A stretch of 64,000 nucleotides of DNA, from the NCBI RefSeq assembly GCF_039543525.1, contig NZ_BAABJX010000016.1, positions 51,386 through 115,385 of the forward strand, in the 5' to 3' direction. The translations under genes were made by a program, and so were the position numbers. Source of the DNA: Algivirga pacifica (lineage in GTDB: Bacteria; Bacteroidota; Bacteroidia; Cytophagales; Flammeovirgaceae). The notes below the pieces were generated by a model. The model saw only the letters and a list, made by a program, of their open reading frames with translations. It was not told the DNA's origin and ran no database searches. Of this stretch, positions 52,381-59,502 are shown piece after piece. Every line of letters begins with the position of its first letter. Positions within the stretch are counted from its first letter, which is position 1.

Positions 52381-52695
52381 TTATAGTCCGATCTCGTCAA
52401 TATAAGCCATGATACCTCCCGTCAAGTTGTAAAGGTTATCATAGTCTTTTTGCATTTCCATCATCATGATCGCGTTAGCACTACGCTTTCCGCTGCGACA
52501 ATGTACGATCACTTGCTTGTCTTTGCTGATGTTTTCTGTAGCGGCATCGATATCCTCCATGAATTCTCCCAATGGAATTAGCTCACCACCAAGGTTTGCT
52601 TCTTCAAATTCAACAGGTTCTCTTACGTCTATTAGTTGAAAATCAGCTCCTTCGTCCTGAAGTTTCTTTAATTCTTGAACCGTAATTTCTTTCAT
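52381..52695 (-). CDS. Rhodanese-like domain protein
   Basis: A 104-residue single-domain rhodanese: LIDVREPVEFEEANLGGELIPLGEF and the active-site loop IVHCRSGKRSANAIMMME with catalytic C66. These proteins carry sulfur as a persulfide on the active Cys, for thiosulfate or sulfane-sulfur transfer. Cytoplasmic, no signal peptide. The gene is monocistronic and divergent from an OsmC-family gene; both use thiol chemistry, so a shared role in sulfur or peroxide stress is possible. Confidence 0.9.
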   Translation of the reverse strand: MKEITVQELKKLQDEGADFQLIDVREPVEFEEANLGGELIPLGEFMEDIDAATENISKDKQVIVHCRSGKRSANAIMMMEMQKDYDNLYNLTGGIMAYIDEIGL

Positions 52696-52888
52696 CTCAG
52701 TATTGTTTAAAGATTTTTTTTCTGTTAAAAGCCTAGTTAGGCAGAAGAATTTAAGGCGAAATAAGTTTTTATTTTCCTTTCAATCAACAAAATTTGCCTT
52801 AAATATTTTTAGGACGCAATCAATTTTTTATTGAGGTATGATTAGAGCTTGTTTCATGCCCCAAATGGAATTATAAGAAAATATAAAT

Positions 52889-53308
52889 ATGAAAATCGAA
52901 CTAAATAGATTAAACGACGGCATTCACTTTGAAGCAGTATCAGAAGAAGGATTGAAAGTGGAAATGGATGGAAAGCCTGGTTCAGAGCTAGGGGAAGGCA
53001 AAGCCATGAGTCCTATGCAATTGGTATTGTCCGCACTGGCTGGATGTAGTGTTTTTGATATTGTGGGTATCTTGAAAAAACAGCGTCAAGATTTGAAAGA
53101 TGTCAAGATCTCGATTGAAGGAGACCGTAAGGAAGGAGCGCCTTCTCCATTTACCAAAGCACATTTGCATTTCAAAATGTATGGTGACTTGGATGAGAAA
53201 AAAGTAGCTAGAGCGATTGAGTTAGGGGTAGATAAATATTGCTCCGTAGGGGAAATGGTAGGAAAGACTGCAGAGATTACGCATAGCTTTGAGATTATCA
53301 ACGAATAG
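52889..53308 (+). CDS. OsmC family peroxidase-like protein
   Basis: A 139-residue OsmC/Ohr family protein with the two conserved redox cysteines, C53 (ALAGCSVFDIV) and C118 (VDKYCSVGEMV), and the PMQLVLSALAGC motif. It reduces organic hydroperoxides by a disulfide mechanism in the cytoplasm. Lacks obvious Ohr-specific features, so OsmC is the safer label. Start at 52889 gives the expected length. Confidence 0.9.
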   Translation: MKIELNRLNDGIHFEAVSEEGLKVEMDGKPGSELGEGKAMSPMQLVLSALAGCSVFDIVGILKKQRQDLKDVKISIEGDRKEGAPSPFTKAHLHFKMYGDLDEKKVARAIELGVDKYCSVGEMVGKTAEITHSFEIINE

Positions 53309-53312
53309 TATT

Positions 53313-53491
53313 TGTTGAATCGTTGAACGTCAGCTGTAAGCAGCTGAGTTGAATTTCGCTCGTTGAACCGAGTTGAATTGTTGATTGAGTTCAGTGAATT
53401 ACTCATTCAGTTCAATAAGCGAAACTCAACTCAATGGCACGTAGCGCTACTCAATTAGCGGCGTGATCGACGCCATGTAATGGACTCAACA
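53313..53491. repeat. CGTTGAAT-family long inverted repeat, copy 4 (diverged)
   Basis: GTTGAATCGTTGAACGTCAGC at the left and GCGTGATCGACGCCATG with TGGACTCAACAG at the right, with TCGTTGAACCGAGTTGAATTG in the interior. Less symmetric than the other three copies. Lies between osmC and metZ, both plus strand. Confidence 0.65.
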
Positions 53492-53529
53492 GTTACCTTC
53501 CAAAAAGAACAACTATAAACGAACCGAAT

Positions 53530-54729
53530 ATGGAATTCAAAAACTTCGAAACATTGGCCATCCGTACGCAGATGGAACAAACGTCACAAAGAGAACATTC
53601 TGCTCCGATTTACATGAACTCTGGATTTACCTTTAATGATGCAGAGCATGCTCGTGCGTTATTTAGTAATGAGGTAGAGGGGAATATCTATACCCGTTAT
53701 TCCAATCCAAATAACAATGAGTTTATCGAGAAGCTTTGCCTGATGGAAGGGGCTGAGGATGGAATGTCTATGGCTTCGGGTATGGCAGCAATGTTTACCA
53801 GTATTGCGGCTTTTGTCAGTGCAGGAGATCATATTGTGGCCTCTCGTTCTGTATTCGGTTCTACGCACCAGATTCTTACGCAATTATTGCCTAAATGGGG
53901 AATCTCTCATACGTATGTCGATATTGATAATCCAGAAGGGTTTGAGGAGGCGATTCAGGAAAATACGAAGATGATCTTTATTGAGACACCTTCCAATCCG
54001 GCGATTGATCTATTAGATATTGAGTACCTGGGTAAGTTGGCGGATAAGCATGGGATTATTTTGAATGTGGATAATTGCTTTGCAACACCATATGTACAAA
54101 ACCCACTGAAACTAGGTGCGCATATTGTGACCCATTCTGCTACCAAGTTTATTGATGGGCAGGGACGTACTATCGCTGGTGCGGTACTAGGTTCTAAAGA
54201 GTTGATTGAGCAAGTGCGCTTTATGGCTAGACATACGGGTCCGGCATTATCACCATTTAATGGGTGGATTTTGTCCAAGAGTTTAGAGACCTTGGCGGTA
54301 CGTATGGAGCGTCATTGTGAGAATGCGCTTGCACTGGCGCAATTCCTGGAGGAAAGGGAAGAGGTAGAATTTGTGAAATATCCATTCTTGCCTTCACACC
54401 CGCAGTACGAATTGGCTAAAAAGCAAATGAGAGCAGGAGGAGGGTTAACCACCTTCGAAGTGAAAGGAGGAATTGAAGCGGGACGAAAGTTCTTGAATGC
54501 CTTGAAAATGTGTTCTTTCACAGCTAATCTGGGGGATACCCGTACGATTTGTGCGCATCCGGCATCGACAACACACTCTAAGTTGACGGAAGAGGAGCGT
54601 CTACAAGTGGGGATTACACCAGGATTGATTCGTATATCTGCTGGTTTGGAGCATATAGAAGATATCAAAGCGGATATCGCTCAAGCTTTGGAAGTATCTC
54701 AGTTGGAAGTTGTAGAGAAAGTGAAGTGA
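53530..54729 (+). CDS. metZ: O-succinylhomoserine sulfhydrylase (trans-sulfuration PLP enzyme)
   Basis: A 399-residue PLP enzyme of the Cys/Met metabolism family. MSMASGMAAMFTSIAAF, SRSVFGSTHQILTQLLPKWGI, and the cofactor lysine in THSATKFIDGQGR (K206) are visible; NVDNCFATPYVQNPLKLGAHI holds the conserved Asp. The sequence details (YTRYSNPNNNEFIEKLCLMEGAEDG, LGDTRTICAHPASTTH) fit MetZ, which forms homocysteine from O-succinylhomoserine and sulfide in methionine synthesis, but cystathionine synthase or lyase activity cannot be excluded. No riboswitch was recognised upstream. Ends at a good terminator. Confidence 0.85.
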   Translation: MEFKNFETLAIRTQMEQTSQREHSAPIYMNSGFTFNDAEHARALFSNEVEGNIYTRYSNPNNNEFIEKLCLMEGAEDGMSMASGMAAMFTSIAAFVSAGDHIVASRSVFGSTHQILTQLLPKWGISHTYVDIDNPEGFEEAIQENTKMIFIETPSNPAIDLLDIEYLGKLADKHGIILNVDNCFATPYVQNPLKLGAHIVTHSATKFIDGQGRTIAGAVLGSKELIEQVRFMARHTGPALSPFNGWILSKSLETLAVRMERHCENALALAQFLEEREEVEFVKYPFLPSHPQYELAKKQMRAGGGLTTFEVKGGIEAGRKFLNALKMCSFTANLGDTRTICAHPASTTHSKLTEEERLQVGITPGLIRISAGLEHIEDIKADIAQALEVSQLEVVEKVK

Positions 54730-54748
54730 TTTCTCGCTTAAATCTTTA

Positions 54749-54911
54749 AGAGCTTGTTTGGAATACGTCTTCAGATAGAAAATTCCTCTAATCACTGTTC
54801 AAATCGACTCAAATTTTCCACAAATAGAACCACTATTATTCTCAAATTTGAATCAATTTGAACAGGTTGTAGAAATTTTCTCTATCTAAATCAGTATTCC
54901 AAACAAGCTCT
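54749..54911. repeat. Long inverted repeat with TGTTTGGAAT arms
   Basis: AGAGCTTGTTTGGAATA (54749-54765) faces TATTCCAAACAAGCTCT (54895-54911), perfect over 17 bases; inner arms such as CAAATCGACTCAAATTT and AAATTTGAATCAATTTG (about 54801 and 54843) also pair imperfectly. The GTTTGGAAT arm is shared with 8461-8512. Confidence 0.8.
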
Positions 54912-54917
54912 AAAAAA

Positions 54918-54952
54918 ACACACCTCTATTAATTTTGAGGTGTGTTTTTTTT
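54918..54952 (+). terminator. Rho-independent terminator after metZ
   Basis: ACACACCTC (54918-54926) pairs with GAGGTGTGT (54937-54945), preceded by A7 and followed by T7; it could work in both directions. Confidence 0.88.
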
Positions 54953-55135
54953 AAAGGGTATTTTAGTCTAAACTTGCAACTAAATAAAAGAGTTTGAATT
55001 AAATTATATCAAATAATGAGAGTAGGACCTTATGAAAACGTAATGATAACATTGTAAAACCTCAGCTTACAAAAACTTACTAGGGATATTAAACTAAAAG
55101 CCTTGAATAATCTTGATAGAACGCTTAACTTTTAT

Positions 55136-55151
55136 AGACTCTTAAGAGTCT
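55136..55151. promoter_or_regulatory. Perfect 16-base palindrome before the SnoaL-like gene
   Basis: AGACTCTTAAGAGTCT is a perfect palindrome 28 bases before the ATG at 55180. Its position suggests an operator or the 5' hairpin of the leader. The rest of 54953-55179 shows no gene. Confidence 0.5.
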
Positions 55152-55179
55152 GTTTAATTATCCATTTAACCCAAATATC

Positions 55180-55533
55180 ATGACCTTAAAGGAAAAAACC
55201 GAAGACATTTATCGTATGCTAGGAGAGGGCAAGTTGCTAGAGGCCTTTGACAAGTACTATGCAGAGAATGTCGAAATGAGAGAGCCTACCAAAACCTTCA
55301 AAGGGAAAAAAGAATGCCGTGAACATGAAGTAGAATTCTTGGATATGGTAGAGGAGTTTCACGATCTAGAAGTTCGTGCCATTACCAGTGATGAGGCTAA
55401 TGGAATCGTTATGCACGAAACAGCCATGGAAGTCACATTTAAGGGAGGGAATCGTGTGAAAATGGAGCAAGCGGGAGTACAGCGCTGGAAAGATGGACAA
55501 ATCGTGTATGAGCGTTTTTACTATAATGAGTAG
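55180..55533 (+). CDS. SnoaL-like (NTF2 fold) protein
   Basis: A 117-residue protein with the NTF2/SnoaL pattern: LKEKTEDIYRMLGEGKLLEAFDKYYAENVEMREPTKTFKGKKECREHEVEFLDMVEEFHDLEVRAIT, then VMHETAMEVTFKGGNRVKMEQAGVQRWKDGQIVYERFYYN. This fold forms a cone-shaped pocket used by steroid isomerases, polyketide cyclases and many small proteins of unknown role. Cytoplasmic. Monocistronic, with a palindrome just upstream and an inverted array just after. Confidence 0.85.
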   Translation: MTLKEKTEDIYRMLGEGKLLEAFDKYYAENVEMREPTKTFKGKKECREHEVEFLDMVEEFHDLEVRAITSDEANGIVMHETAMEVTFKGGNRVKMEQAGVQRWKDGQIVYERFYYNE

Positions 55534-55541
55534 ATATTGAG

Positions 55542-55584
55542 TTTATCGGTTATCGCTTATTGTTTATAAACGATAACCGATAAA
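55542..55584. repeat. Inverted repeat between convergent genes
   Basis: TTTATCGGTTATCG (55542-55555) and CGATAACCGATAAA (55571-55584) are perfectly complementary over 14 bases. The interior carries the 7-base words CTTATTG and TTTATAA. Starts 8 bases after the stop codon. Confidence 0.8.
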
Positions 55585-55598
55585 TATTAAAACTTGAT

Positions 55599-56351
55599 TC
55601 AACTCTTTTTGACAATCGTTGAAGAAGCCTGAGCTGTAGGGAATACCACCAAGTCAGCAATATTGACATGATAAGGTCTCGTTACCACAAAGTGAATAAT
55701 ATCAGCGATATCTTCAGCTCTCAAAGGCTCATATCCTTTGTAAACATTCTCTGCTCTTTCCGTATCTCCTTTAAAACGAACTTCAGAAAACTCGGTATGT
55801 ACCAGTCCCGGATGAATACCTCCTACACGAATCCCTGCCTCATTAAGGTCAATACGCATGCCTTTTGTAATAGCATCCACCGCATGTTTTGAGCCACAGT
55901 ATACATTTCCATTTGGATAAACCTCTTTGGCTGCAGTAGAACCAATATTTATAATATGCCCAGCCTGCCTTTGGACCATCCCAGGAATAATTGCTTTAGA
56001 AACATAAAGTAGTCCTTTGACATTAATATCCATCATCGCATCCCAATCGTCCATATTCCCAGTCTGTATAGGGTCCAATCCATGGGCATTCCCAGCATTA
56101 TTGATCAAGATATCAATCGTTGAGAAAACTTCTGGCAAAGAATCCATCGCATTTTGTACGCCCTTACGATCTCTTACATCAAAGCTAAGGGTATGAACCA
56201 GTACATGTTGCTCCAGTTCTTCTTTTAGCGCTTGTAAACGCTCTTCTCTTCGACCACAAAGAATAAGGTTAATGCCATTTTCAGCAAAAAGTTCGGCAGT
56301 AGCCTTGCCGATACCGGAAGTGGCTCCGGTGATGAGTGCAGTTTTAGCCAT
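55599..56351 (-). CDS. Short-chain dehydrogenase/reductase (YdfG-like)
   Basis: A 250-residue classical SDR: TGATSGIGKA (9-18) for NAD(P) binding with RR at 34-35 favouring NADP, NNAG (84-87), and the catalytic residues N110, S138, Y151 and K155 (YCGSKHA). The pattern DINVKGLLYVSKAIIPGMVQRQAGHIINIGSTA and the C-terminus DIADIIHFVVTRPYHVNI match YdfG-type 3-hydroxy-acid dehydrogenases with broad substrate range. Cytoplasmic. Monocistronic on this strand. Confidence 0.88.
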   Translation of the reverse strand: MAKTALITGATSGIGKATAELFAENGINLILCGRREERLQALKEELEQHVLVHTLSFDVRDRKGVQNAMDSLPEVFSTIDILINNAGNAHGLDPIQTGNMDDWDAMMDINVKGLLYVSKAIIPGMVQRQAGHIINIGSTAAKEVYPNGNVYCGSKHAVDAITKGMRIDLNEAGIRVGGIHPGLVHTEFSEVRFKGDTERAENVYKGYEPLRAEDIADIIHFVVTRPYHVNIADLVVFPTAQASSTIVKKS

Positions 56352-56409
56352 AGTTTATTTTTTGAAAGGTTTGTTTTTATATCCTAAAGGTAGGGAATTT
56401 TTGAGACCT

Positions 56410-56559
56410 GGAGCGTGGACGCTCCTATTATGTTTTGGTCTTTGCGTGGACGCAAAGACCAGTTGCTACGTAAAATTATTGACTACCCAACAAATTGGGT
56501 AGCCCTAGTCGTAGCGTCCACGCTACGACTCACCCCACAAGTGGAGCGTCCACGCTCCA
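56410..56559. repeat. Cluster of five palindromes with a GCGTCCACGC core
   Basis: GGAGCGTGGACGCTCC (56410-56425), a GGTCTTTGCG.../...CGCAAAGACC palindrome (56437-56460), CTACCCAACAAATTGGGTAG (56483-56502), AGTCGTAGCG.../...CGCTACGACT (56507-56530) and TGGAGCGTCCACGCTCCA (56542-56559). Four of the five have the same 10-base core GCGTCCACGC or its complement. They fill the gap between two same-strand genes. Confidence 0.88.
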
Positions 56560-56561
56560 AA

Positions 56562-57788
56562 TCACGCCATAAACAAGAAAATATATTGCAACACCCCGGC
56601 CAGTCCCCCCAAAATAGCCCCCACCAAAATTAACTTCCACTCATCTTCCTGAAATGCCGGGCGTAGTACCCCCTCAAAGTCTTTATAAGGTAATACTTCC
56701 ATCTTGCTTCGAATGACGTTGTTCAGATCAAATACCTCATCGGCATAAGGATAGACATTGCGGAGGGCAATGGGGAATTCTTGCATAAAACGAAAATGAG
56801 CTACATTCTTGATGATATTAATGTGCTCTGCGGCATCTTGCTTATCGGCCCATAGGGTAATGATCCCTTTGACCTTATCATAGCTATTGTCAATCACATT
56901 ATCCAATCGTTTACGAATTAGGCTGCTTAAGATTTCCTTACCGGATGAGCGGGAAACATATCGAAATAATGCCTCTGTAGTTACGATACGCTGGGTGACA
57001 ATATAGGCATACTCTGCCGCCACCTCTTTTTGTCTTTTTAGAAACAGCCCCAAAAAGGTAAATCCCAAAAAGTGTATAGGGTTGTTGGGCTTGAAAATTA
57101 GCTTCAGGGCAAGCCAGTTCGTTAGATAACCTACCACCAAACCGAATAGGGGCAATAACCACCAGTCCATAAAGAAGATAGAAACGGCCATTTGAGTTAG
57201 ACCAAATAGTGCCCCAAAGTAAAACCCGGATTTTTCAATAAAACGAAACTCCTGATCCCCGCACTTGATAAAGATCTCATTTAATAGTTGTGGGTCCCGC
57301 TCAATAGCCTCTAAGGTTAACATCTTAAGGTCCAGCATGGGTCGGATATTTTCTTTGATATCCATTAATACATCTTCTACCATATGCTTTGTGTTTTCCT
57401 CTACCGCATCATAGACCAAGTCCTTGGCAGAGGAGGGAAGCGTATTCCATACCTTAGGAAGCTCTTTTTGCATGACCTCATCAACCGTACGTATCGTTAA
57501 ATCCCTCATACTCCCTTTCATTTCGAGTGACACTCTATTGGCATCCAAGCGCTCAAAATGCTCCTCTATCTTAAAAAGTTTATTGGTGAGTAGGTCTACC
57601 GCTTTCAGCGACATTTTGTGAGAGTTGGCTGGAACGATCCCTTGCCAGCCAAAAGGAGGGATTCCAAAGTACTTCACAGGATAGAACAGCATCTGAATAG
57701 CCGTTACGTTGGTAAACCAACCAATGAATCCACTGGATAGTGGGATGGAAAGATAAAGTAGAAGGGTAAGAAGGTCGATGTTCATCAT
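56562..57788 (-). CDS. DUF445 family membrane protein
   Basis: A 408-residue protein. N-terminal helix and PxxFGIPPFGWQGIVPANSHKMSLKAVDLLTNKL are typical of the DUF445 (YheB-like) family; MQKELPKVWNTLPSSAKDLVYDAV and a central pair of helices (FGLTQMAVSIFFMDWWLLPLFGLVVGYLTNWLALKLIF) follow, then repeated YxxxxxxRIVTTEALFRYVSRSSGKEILSSLI. The last helix (LILVGAILGGLAGVLQYIFLF) is a C-terminal anchor. Function unknown, inner membrane. Confidence 0.85.
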   Translation of the reverse strand: MMNIDLLTLLLYLSIPLSSGFIGWFTNVTAIQMLFYPVKYFGIPPFGWQGIVPANSHKMSLKAVDLLTNKLFKIEEHFERLDANRVSLEMKGSMRDLTIRTVDEVMQKELPKVWNTLPSSAKDLVYDAVEENTKHMVEDVLMDIKENIRPMLDLKMLTLEAIERDPQLLNEIFIKCGDQEFRFIEKSGFYFGALFGLTQMAVSIFFMDWWLLPLFGLVVGYLTNWLALKLIFKPNNPIHFLGFTFLGLFLKRQKEVAAEYAYIVTQRIVTTEALFRYVSRSSGKEILSSLIRKRLDNVIDNSYDKVKGIITLWADKQDAAEHINIIKNVAHFRFMQEFPIALRNVYPYADEVFDLNNVIRSKMEVLPYKDFEGVLRPAFQEDEWKLILVGAILGGLAGVLQYIFLFMA

Positions 57789-58151
57789 GTTACAAGGGGC
57801 TCTCTTAACTTTGGTTATTATGAAGACATAATATATTGATAATTGGAGAATTTTGGGGATTTAGGAAGTGATATTTTGTATTATAAAAATATAGATCATC
57901 GCTTGAGTTCATGAGATCACCGTCATCTTATCTATGAATATGCTTAAATATATTTGTATTGTCTTTAGGAATACTATATAATTGTAATATCGCAATATTA
58001 CGATAAAGGTTATGGGGAAGATTAAAAAGTACCTACGGAAACCAAACCTATTAGGAGAATTGTTGCCTATGGGTAAGAATAAACTCTAAGACATTAACAG
58101 GTATATTCACCTATATCACTAAACTGACAGATTGAATTTCAATCATACACT
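57789..58151. promoter_or_regulatory. Divergent gene-free region with candidate MATE promoter
   Basis: 363 bases without a gene. TATATTTG at 57949-57956 matches the -7 box on the plus strand and would give a leader of about 185 bases to the MATE gene. TAATATCGCAATATTA (57987-58002 region) is a near-palindrome that might be an operator. Confidence 0.4.
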
Positions 58152-59495
58152 ATGAAAGATTTGACAACGGGTAATATTCCCAAGTCTATTGTAAGCTTGG
58201 CGGTTCCACTGATTGGTACGTCTTTTATGCAGTTTGCCAATAATATTATTGACATGTACTGGGTAGGGACACTAGGGAGCCAAGCTATATCAGCGGTAGG
58301 CGTATCAGGATTTTATACCCATTTAATTTGGGCCATCAGCTCTATTTTAACGGTAGGATCCGGCATAGAGATTTCCCATTCCTTGGGAGAGAAAAACAAA
58401 GAAAAAGCACAGCATATTGCCCGTCATGCGTTATTGGCAACTTGGGGGATAGCACTTCTTTTTTCCTTGTTAATCTTACTATACAAGGGACCTCTGGGGG
58501 CATTTTTTAATTTATCCGGAGGGGGTGAATTTGAAGAGTATATTACCTGGATGGCTTTGGGATTGATCTTTACTCTATCTACTAACGTGCTGACCAGTAT
58601 CAGTATGGCCTTTGGGGATTCCAAAACTTCTTTCCGAATTCGGATGATTGGTATTGTAATCAATCTAATACTGACTCCGGTATTTGTTTATGGATTGGAA
58701 ATGGGGATTAGAGGAGCCGCCCTTTCCACTTTTATTGCGCAAGCGATCGTAGCCTTGGTATTTATGTTAAGGGGGCGTACAGCCTTTTTGGGAGAAGGTT
58801 TTCGACATACTTTTGATATGCAGCTATTTAAGCCAATGGTTAAGCTGGGGTTTTCTCCTTCTGTGCAACGAATTATCTTTTCTTTGGCAAGTATTGCTAT
58901 CGGTAAGATTGTAGCGGGTTGGGGCCCTGAGGCAATTGCCGCCCAGAAGATTGGTCATCAGATTGAAGCTTTGACCTTTATGACTGTTGGAGGGCTTTCA
59001 GGAGCTATGATGACGTTTTCGGGACAAAATTTTGGCGCCCAACAATATGCCCGTATACAGAAAGGGTATAAGGTAACACTTCAAATGGCCTTGGTGTTTG
59101 GGGTCTTGATTACCTTCTTATTGTATACGCAATCGGAAGAATTGATGAGATTATTTGTTCAGGATATAAAGACGATTGAGATAGGAGGACGTTACCTACA
59201 GATTGTGGGACTATCCCAATTGTTTATGATCACCGAAATGCTGACCAGTCATTTGATCAATGGACTAGGGAAAACGAAGCTGCCTGCAAGGATCAACATT
59301 GTCATTTTATTGTCCCGTATTCCAATGGCCTTATGGCTAGCACAGCCTACCGTATTGGGAATTGATGGGGTATGGTGGACGATATTTATCAGTACATTCT
59401 TTAGGGGAATTGCCATGCTTATACTCTATCGGGTTGTATTTAGTAAACTCATGGGTTCCAGTTCATCTATCTTAAATACATCCACTACAAATTAG
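58152..59495 (+). CDS. MATE family efflux transporter
   Basis: A 447-residue membrane protein with twelve helices. The N-terminus LTTGNIPKSIVSLAVPLIGTSFMQFANNIIDMYWVGTLGSQAISAVGVSGF is the MATE pattern; GGLSGAMMTFSGQNFGAQQYARIQKGY marks the second half. It exports cationic or small organic compounds by sodium or proton exchange in the inner membrane. It ends 8 bases before gshAB on the same strand, so the two form an operon; coupling of thiol metabolism with efflux would suit detoxification, but this is inference. Confidence 0.92.
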   Translation: MKDLTTGNIPKSIVSLAVPLIGTSFMQFANNIIDMYWVGTLGSQAISAVGVSGFYTHLIWAISSILTVGSGIEISHSLGEKNKEKAQHIARHALLATWGIALLFSLLILLYKGPLGAFFNLSGGGEFEEYITWMALGLIFTLSTNVLTSISMAFGDSKTSFRIRMIGIVINLILTPVFVYGLEMGIRGAALSTFIAQAIVALVFMLRGRTAFLGEGFRHTFDMQLFKPMVKLGFSPSVQRIIFSLASIAIGKIVAGWGPEAIAAQKIGHQIEALTFMTVGGLSGAMMTFSGQNFGAQQYARIQKGYKVTLQMALVFGVLITFLLYTQSEELMRLFVQDIKTIEIGGRYLQIVGLSQLFMITEMLTSHLINGLGKTKLPARINIVILLSRIPMALWLAQPTVLGIDGVWWTIFISTFFRGIAMLILYRVVFSKLMGSSSSILNTSTTN

Positions 59496-59502
59496 TCAGA
59501 CG

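Noticed and set aside
53309..53529. SAM riboswitch upstream of metZ
   Set aside because: The hairpins there are a copy of the CGTTGAAT repeat family; I do not see the conserved core of any SAM riboswitch class.
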